Source: Candidatus Skiveiella danica (lineage in GTDB: Bacteria; Pseudomonadota; Gammaproteobacteria; Burkholderiales; Burkholderiaceae_C). Taken from it: a stretch of 64,000 nt of DNA. This document shows positions 60,039 through 64,000 of this stretch, in pieces; the stretch's first letter is position 1; each line of letters starts with the position of its first letter. The position numbers and the translations under genes are program-made. The stretch is from assembly GCA_016721925.1 (NCBI GenBank), contig JADKHE010000001.1, positions 186,001-250,000 on the forward strand, written 5' to 3'. The notes below the pieces were generated by a model. It saw nothing but the letters and a program-made list of their open reading frames with translations. It made no database searches and had not been told where the DNA came from.

Positions 60039-61250
60039 ATGCCCGACGCCTCGCTGAACCAGCTGCTGGAGATCCGCTCTTTCATGCGCTTCTGGCTGGC
60101 CCGGCTGGGTGGGATCGCGGCGAACCAGATGCTGCTGGTGGCCGTGTCCTGGCACCTCTACGACATCACCGGCAGCGCCTGGGACCTGGGGCTGGTCGGC
60201 CTGTTCCAGTTTCTGCCCGCCCTGTTGATGACCTTGCCGGCTGGGCACCTGGCGGACCGATTGCACCGCGGCCGCATCTTTGCTGCCTGCATGGCGGTTC
60301 AGGCGGCGCTGGCCCTGCTGCTGGTGGCGGCCACACAGGGGGGATTCGCCACGCGCGGGCTGATTTTTGGCATTTCGATCGTGCTGGGCTTGGCCCGTGC
60401 CCTCCAGATGCCCGCGCAGCAGGCGCTCACGCCCCTGCTGGTGCCCCAGGCCCTGCTGGCGCGTGCCGTGGCGGTCAGCTCCAGCGGTGTACAGGTCGCG
60501 GTCATCGGCGGCCCTGCGTTGGGCGGGCTGCTCTACACCCAGGGCGCCTCCACCGTGTACCTGACCTGTGCCGGGTTGCTGGTGCTGTCTTGCGCGCTGG
60601 CGCTGGCCGTGCACTATCGCCACCAGCCGGCCACCGATTCAGCCACCTGGCGCACCGTGCTGGCGGGCGTGGAGTTTGTCTGGCGCCACAAGCTGCTGCT
60701 GGGCGCCACCTCGCTGGACTTGTTTGCGGTGCTGCTCGGCGGCGCCACGGCGCTGCTGCCGATCTATGCCCGCGACATCCTGCACACCGGGCCGCAGGGC
60801 CTGGGCCTCTTGCGCGCCGCGCCCGCCGTGGGCGCGCTCGCCATGTCGCTGGTGCTGGCGCGCTGGCCACTGCAGCGCCATGTCGGACACAAGCTGCTGG
60901 CCGCTGTCGCGGGATTTGGCCTGGCCACCGTGGTGTTCGGCGTATCGGAGCATTTCTTTCTGTCTCTGCTGGCGCTGGCGGTCACCGGCGCAGCGGACAA
61001 CATCAGCGTGGTGACGCGCCAGACGCTGGTGCAGCTGGAGACGCCGGACGCCATGCGCGGGCGCGTGGCCGCGGTCAATTCGATCTTCATTGGCGCGTCC
61101 AACCAGCTCGGCGAGTTCGAGTCCGGTGCCACGGCCGCGCTGTTCGGCCCGGTGGGCTCGGTGGTGATGGGTGGCGTGGGGACGGTGCTGGTTGCCACGC
61201 TGTGGCTGCGGCTGTTTCCCGCGCTGGCGCGGCGCGACCGCATGGTGTGA
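60039..61250 (+). CDS. MFS transporter (DHA3/EntS-like)
   Basis: The 403-residue twelve-helix carrier starts at ATG 60039 (MPDASLNQLLEIRSFMRFWLAR). It has the MFS loop AGHLADRLHRGRIF between helices 2 and 3 and RAVAVSSSGVQVAVIGGPALGGLL. The layout is that of the DHA3 drug/siderophore exporter group, so a small-molecule efflux role is likely. No regulator is adjacent. Confidence 0.88.
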   Translation: MPDASLNQLLEIRSFMRFWLARLGGIAANQMLLVAVSWHLYDITGSAWDLGLVGLFQFLPALLMTLPAGHLADRLHRGRIFAACMAVQAALALLLVAATQGGFATRGLIFGISIVLGLARALQMPAQQALTPLLVPQALLARAVAVSSSGVQVAVIGGPALGGLLYTQGASTVYLTCAGLLVLSCALALAVHYRHQPATDSATWRTVLAGVEFVWRHKLLLGATSLDLFAVLLGGATALLPIYARDILHTGPQGLGLLRAAPAVGALAMSLVLARWPLQRHVGHKLLAAVAGFGLATVVFGVSEHFFLSLLALAVTGAADNISVVTRQTLVQLETPDAMRGRVAAVNSIFIGASNQLGEFESGATAALFGPVGSVVMGGVGTVLVATLWLRLFPALARRDRMV

Positions 61251-61457
61251 ACCGCGTCTGTCCCGTCGAAGTGGCTGGACGCGCCGATCTGTTCGATGCG
61301 CCAACGTGTCCTTGCCCTGGGTCCAGCCCGGTCGCCCTCGTTCGCCAAGGTCGGCTTGCGCATCGGCTTGAGTGGGGTGGTCAGTTCGATCGGCGACGCG
61401 CACAATGGGGGCGCATCGATTTGACGGATGCGATGTCTGCGCGGAAGGAACCTGACC

Positions 61458-62504
61458 ATGAAGTCCTGCCTGATTCGAATCCTGACCGTGGGGGTCGGCG
61501 CACTCCTCGTCGGTGCGACCGCTCTCGCCCAGACGGTCACACCGGTGACGGATTTCAGTGCTGCCCCGGGCAACGGGGTCTACAGCTATGCGTCGAGCAC
61601 GCCGGCAACCGTCATGGATCTGCTGCAGCGCAACCGGCCGCGGCCTGCCGCGACCGCGCAGGGCGAACTCGTCCTGCCGGCCAACCTTCCGGCCGACGTG
61701 AAGTTGCCGGCGGTGGTTCTGGTGCATGGATCTGGCGGCATTTACCCGGAGCAGATCAGCTTCTGGGCCCGGCTGCTGAATGAACAGGGCATCGCAGCGT
61801 TCGTGATCGATGTCTTCGGCCCGCGCGGCGTCAAGTCGACGGCTGACGACCAGAGTCTCGTGCCGTTTGCGGCAGACACCGCGGATGCCTTCGCGGCCCT
61901 GGGCCTGCTGGCCAGCCATCCGCGCATCGACCCCAAACGCATCGCGGTGATGGGCTTCTCTCGCGGCGGCATCACGGCTGTTCGCAGCGGGGTGGTGCGC
62001 ATCATCAACGGTGCCGCGCCAGCCGGATTGCGGTTTGCTGCGCATGTGGCGCTTTACAGCGGCGGCTGCACCGGCGCGGTGGCGGTGACGCCCAAGGCAG
62101 GCGTCTTCAGCCCGGAACCCATGCTGTTTGTTCACGGTGACGCCGATGACTATGCGTACATGAGCGACTGCCAAAGCTATGCGCGACGGATTGCAGAGGC
62201 CGGCACACCGACCGAATTTGTGGTGCTGGCCGGCGCGCGGCACAAGTTCGACGTGGACAACGGCCGGCGAATCAGCCTTCCGTCGAGCACGAAAAACAAG
62301 GAGGGGTGCCCGCTGGAATTCGACATCGTCGAACTGAAGATGCGTGACCGACGCAACGGCGAGGCGCTGGCAGCAGAGAAGCTGCAGGCCATCAACCGGG
62401 AGTTGTGCGCTGACAAGGGTGCGACCATGGAGGGCGACCGCAAGGCCCGCGAGGCGGCCGCCAAGGCGGTGCTTGATTTCCTGAAGAAGTCTTTCAAGGC
62501 GTGA
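61458..62504 (+). CDS. Exported dienelactone-hydrolase-family protein
   Basis: The 348-residue protein has a signal peptide (MKSCLIRILTVGVGALLVGATALA, cut after ALAQ). It then has an alpha/beta hydrolase fold with VVLVHGSGGIYPEQ, a nucleophile region IAVMGFSRGGITAVRSG (GxSxG), the acid in FVHGDADDYAYM and the histidine in AGARHKFDV. Serine replaces the cysteine nucleophile of true dienelactone hydrolases. ATG 61458 follows GGAAGGA. It probably acts on a periplasmic ester of unknown identity. Confidence 0.85.
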   Translation: MKSCLIRILTVGVGALLVGATALAQTVTPVTDFSAAPGNGVYSYASSTPATVMDLLQRNRPRPAATAQGELVLPANLPADVKLPAVVLVHGSGGIYPEQISFWARLLNEQGIAAFVIDVFGPRGVKSTADDQSLVPFAADTADAFAALGLLASHPRIDPKRIAVMGFSRGGITAVRSGVVRIINGAAPAGLRFAAHVALYSGGCTGAVAVTPKAGVFSPEPMLFVHGDADDYAYMSDCQSYARRIAEAGTPTEFVVLAGARHKFDVDNGRRISLPSSTKNKEGCPLEFDIVELKMRDRRNGEALAAEKLQAINRELCADKGATMEGDRKAREAAAKAVLDFLKKSFKA

Positions 62505-63498
62505 GCAGGGCGTGAACGGGTGCCGGATTGACCCGCACTTCCTGATCGATGGATCATGGAATTTTCCAGACGGTCTCTGAACCGGCCCGACCACCAGTCC
62601 ACCGAGGCGGTGGCGCTGGCGCAAGGGGCTTTGGCGATCTATCTGGTCGAGGTGCCCACGGCGGCACAAGGCATTTGCGCGAGATTCGATCGCGTGGTGA
62701 CTGTTGGGGCTTTGGACAGGGGCGACCCGGTCCCTGGTTTTCATTTTGGCAACTAGCCTTCCGCGCTGGCCGGTTCTGACCTAGCTGGCATGCATGTCGT
62801 GATCAGCACCGCGGCCGGCGTGCGTGGCCTTCACCTGTTTCCTCGCGTGCGGCGACTGTATGCCGCCAGCCAGGTGTGCGCCGCGGCGACCGCTGAGGCG
62901 ATTTGCCATGCAGGATCCGATGAGACGTCGACGAAGTTGCTGCCCTTGGAAGAGGCCTGCTTCTCCGCGATGCTGTTGTCCATGCTGCTCGGCGACAGGT
63001 CCATCCTGGATTTACTAAAGGAACGTTCGCTCACGCGAAGCCAGAATGCGCCGCGCGACTTTTGTCTACTCAAGGCCAAAGACTGATTCAGCCTTAAATG
63101 GCCTGACTGCTCCTGGCGGTGCCCGGATCGGACAGAAACAGGTGCTTGGGAACCTTCGCGGGGGACGGACGGATATTCCGGCGTATTGGTCGGGCCACCC
63201 GCAAGCATTTGGCTTTGAATGACGGCAGATGGCGGACTCCAGGCACACTTTGGTTTGGCCCAAGTGTTGGCTGCCGCCGCACAAATGATGGACAAACAAA
63301 CATAAAGACCGCAACCTACCCTTGACGGTTGGATCTGGCCGTCGCCGAAAAGTGGGTGGATACGGAGCGAAGACGCTATGCCAACGGTCGCGCGGGCCTT
63401 GTTTCGGCAGTTCGACGCTTTCTTGGCAGGTTCCCATTGCGGAATGCCAGTTAGCTGCTATGAATTCAGGAATGATTTGTCCCCGCTACACTCTGCTC
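62505..63498. other. Gene-poor ~1-kb region
   Basis: It is less GC-rich than its surroundings and holds only small open frames without convincing family signals or ribosome-binding sites: about 66 codons at 62556-62756 and 98 codons at 62790-63086. The latter contains LLPLEEACFSAMLLSMLLGD and matches nothing I know. It also holds a dispersed repeat copy at 63422-63471. The region may be old mobile-element debris. Confidence 0.45.
63422..63471 (-). repeat. Dispersed ~65-bp repeat, copy 9 (partial)
   Basis: The minus strand shows attcctgaattcatagcagc, then ggcattccgcaatgggaac and ctgccaaga. It is shorter and more diverged than the others and lies 27 bp upstream of the exported-protein gene. 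Confidence 0.6.
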
Positions 63499-63879
63499 AT
63501 GAAGACCCGTAGCAACCCGAAGCTGGCTGCTCTTTGCGCATTCGCTGCACTGGCCGGACTGATGCCCCTCGGCCCGGCGCATGCCGCAAAAGGCACGATT
63601 TCAGCGGTCAACCGCAAGTGCGTCTCCATCTCCACGCCAGCAGGCTTTGTCCTGGTTAGGGGTTGGATCAACGCCCCGGTCGGAACCACCGTGGAAGGCC
63701 CTTTCGACGTGTTCGGCAGGGTGCCGATCTTCGATCAGGACGGCAAGGACCTGACGGGTGGCGTCGACCGGGCCTATGACGAAAACGGCAACGAGGTTGA
63801 TGAATCGGCCTACATCGAGGACTTCGGACTCAGCGCAGACGGGCTTCGTACGAAATGGTCTTACATGTGTGAAAGCTAG
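63499..63879 (+). CDS. Small exported protein of unknown function
   Basis: The 126-residue product has a signal peptide (NPKLAALCAFAALAGLMPLGPAHA). An acidic, beta-rich mature part of ~98 residues follows, with two cysteines (RKC and the C-terminal MCES) that could form a disulfide. I do not recognise its family. A GGCGCC inverted-repeat hairpin at 63879-63895 lies at its stop codon. Confidence 0.65.
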   Translation: MKTRSNPKLAALCAFAALAGLMPLGPAHAAKGTISAVNRKCVSISTPAGFVLVRGWINAPVGTTVEGPFDVFGRVPIFDQDGKDLTGGVDRAYDENGNEVDESAYIEDFGLSADGLRTKWSYMCES

Positions 63880-63895
63880 GCGCCCCTGCGGCGCC
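63879..63895. terminator. Hairpin at the end of the last gene
   Basis: A 6-bp self-complementary stem (ggcgcc twice) with a 5-base loop overlaps the stop codon's last base. No T run follows, so this is weak. The remaining bases to 64000 show no gene. Confidence 0.35.
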
Positions 63896-64000
63896 GCGAT
63901 GCGAGGAGCCACCTGCGAGCGCTCAAAGGCAGGGCCCGTGCCGGCCGGTCAGCACACGAATTTAACATCGGAAAAACAGAAATATGAAGCAGTTTTATTC

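Noticed and set aside
62790..63086. 98-codon frame on the plus strand as a gene
   Set aside because: It has no ribosome-binding site, no recognised motif, and overlaps an equally long antisense frame, so it is only mentioned in the region note.

Overview
The window is GC-rich, densely packed DNA from a betaproteobacterium. The gene content points to Burkholderiales, most likely Comamonadaceae (Variovorax/Polaromonas/Rhodoferax-like). It includes Liv-type ABC operons, an IclR-controlled pobA, YgiQ, SlyX, Kup, WS/DGAT, DUF2783 and KatG. It reads as chromosome, with about 54 confident protein genes, two tRNA genes, one decayed IS5-type element and three broken genes or remnants. The placement is an inference from gene families, not a database result.

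Layout. (1) 0-9.6 kb: a cyclase-FHA protein, an acyltransferase, a LuxR regulator followed by an aromatic flavin monooxygenase with a DUF2783 partner, YgiQ, and small membrane/periplasmic genes. (2) 8.7-16.5 kb: an aromatic-acid block with an AMACR-like CoA-transferase-family gene, pobA, a divergent IclR regulator with a paired operator, and a five-gene branched-chain-type ABC importer. The importer has an intrinsic terminator between the binding-protein gene and the permease genes. (3) 16.5-20.8 kb: a flavodoxin remnant, PhoX, a PsiF-repeat protein, tRNA-Arg and tRNA-Pro, and a dead IS5-family element. (4) 20.8-28 kb: katG, an alpha/beta hydrolase, a lipoprotein PQQ-type sugar dehydrogenase, an FMN reductase and a BrkB-family membrane protein.

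(5) 28.1-32.7 kb: a five-gene, translationally coupled biosynthetic operon of type III polyketide synthase, methyltransferase, flavoprotein, acyl carrier protein and FabF-like ketosynthase. It probably makes a modified phenolic lipid, pyrone or quinone and is the best candidate here for undescribed chemistry. (6) 32.7-45.3 kb: an AI-2E-type exporter, a penicillin-amidase-family acylase, tryptophanase, Kup beside a shortened KdpD/KdpE pair with no kdpABC, a phenylpyruvate/indolepyruvate decarboxylase, and a protein with a degenerate GGDEF domain and a hemerythrin domain. (7) 45.4-64 kb: DedA overlapping a sphingosine-1-phosphate-lyase-like gene, a frameshifted hydrolase, an ene-reductase, slyX-ydiK, an Omp85-type barrel, a lipid cluster (lipase-like hydrolase, WS/DGAT, GDPD), a NUDIX hydrolase, a DASS transporter, GltS, an MFS exporter, a dienelactone-hydrolase-family protein and a gene-poor end.

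A dispersed repeat of about 65 bp recurs at least nine times, mostly at gene ends. The core is GACGCTGGGAAATGGCCAA. One copy lies in frame inside ygiQ and another, inverted, lies just after the ygiQ stop codon.
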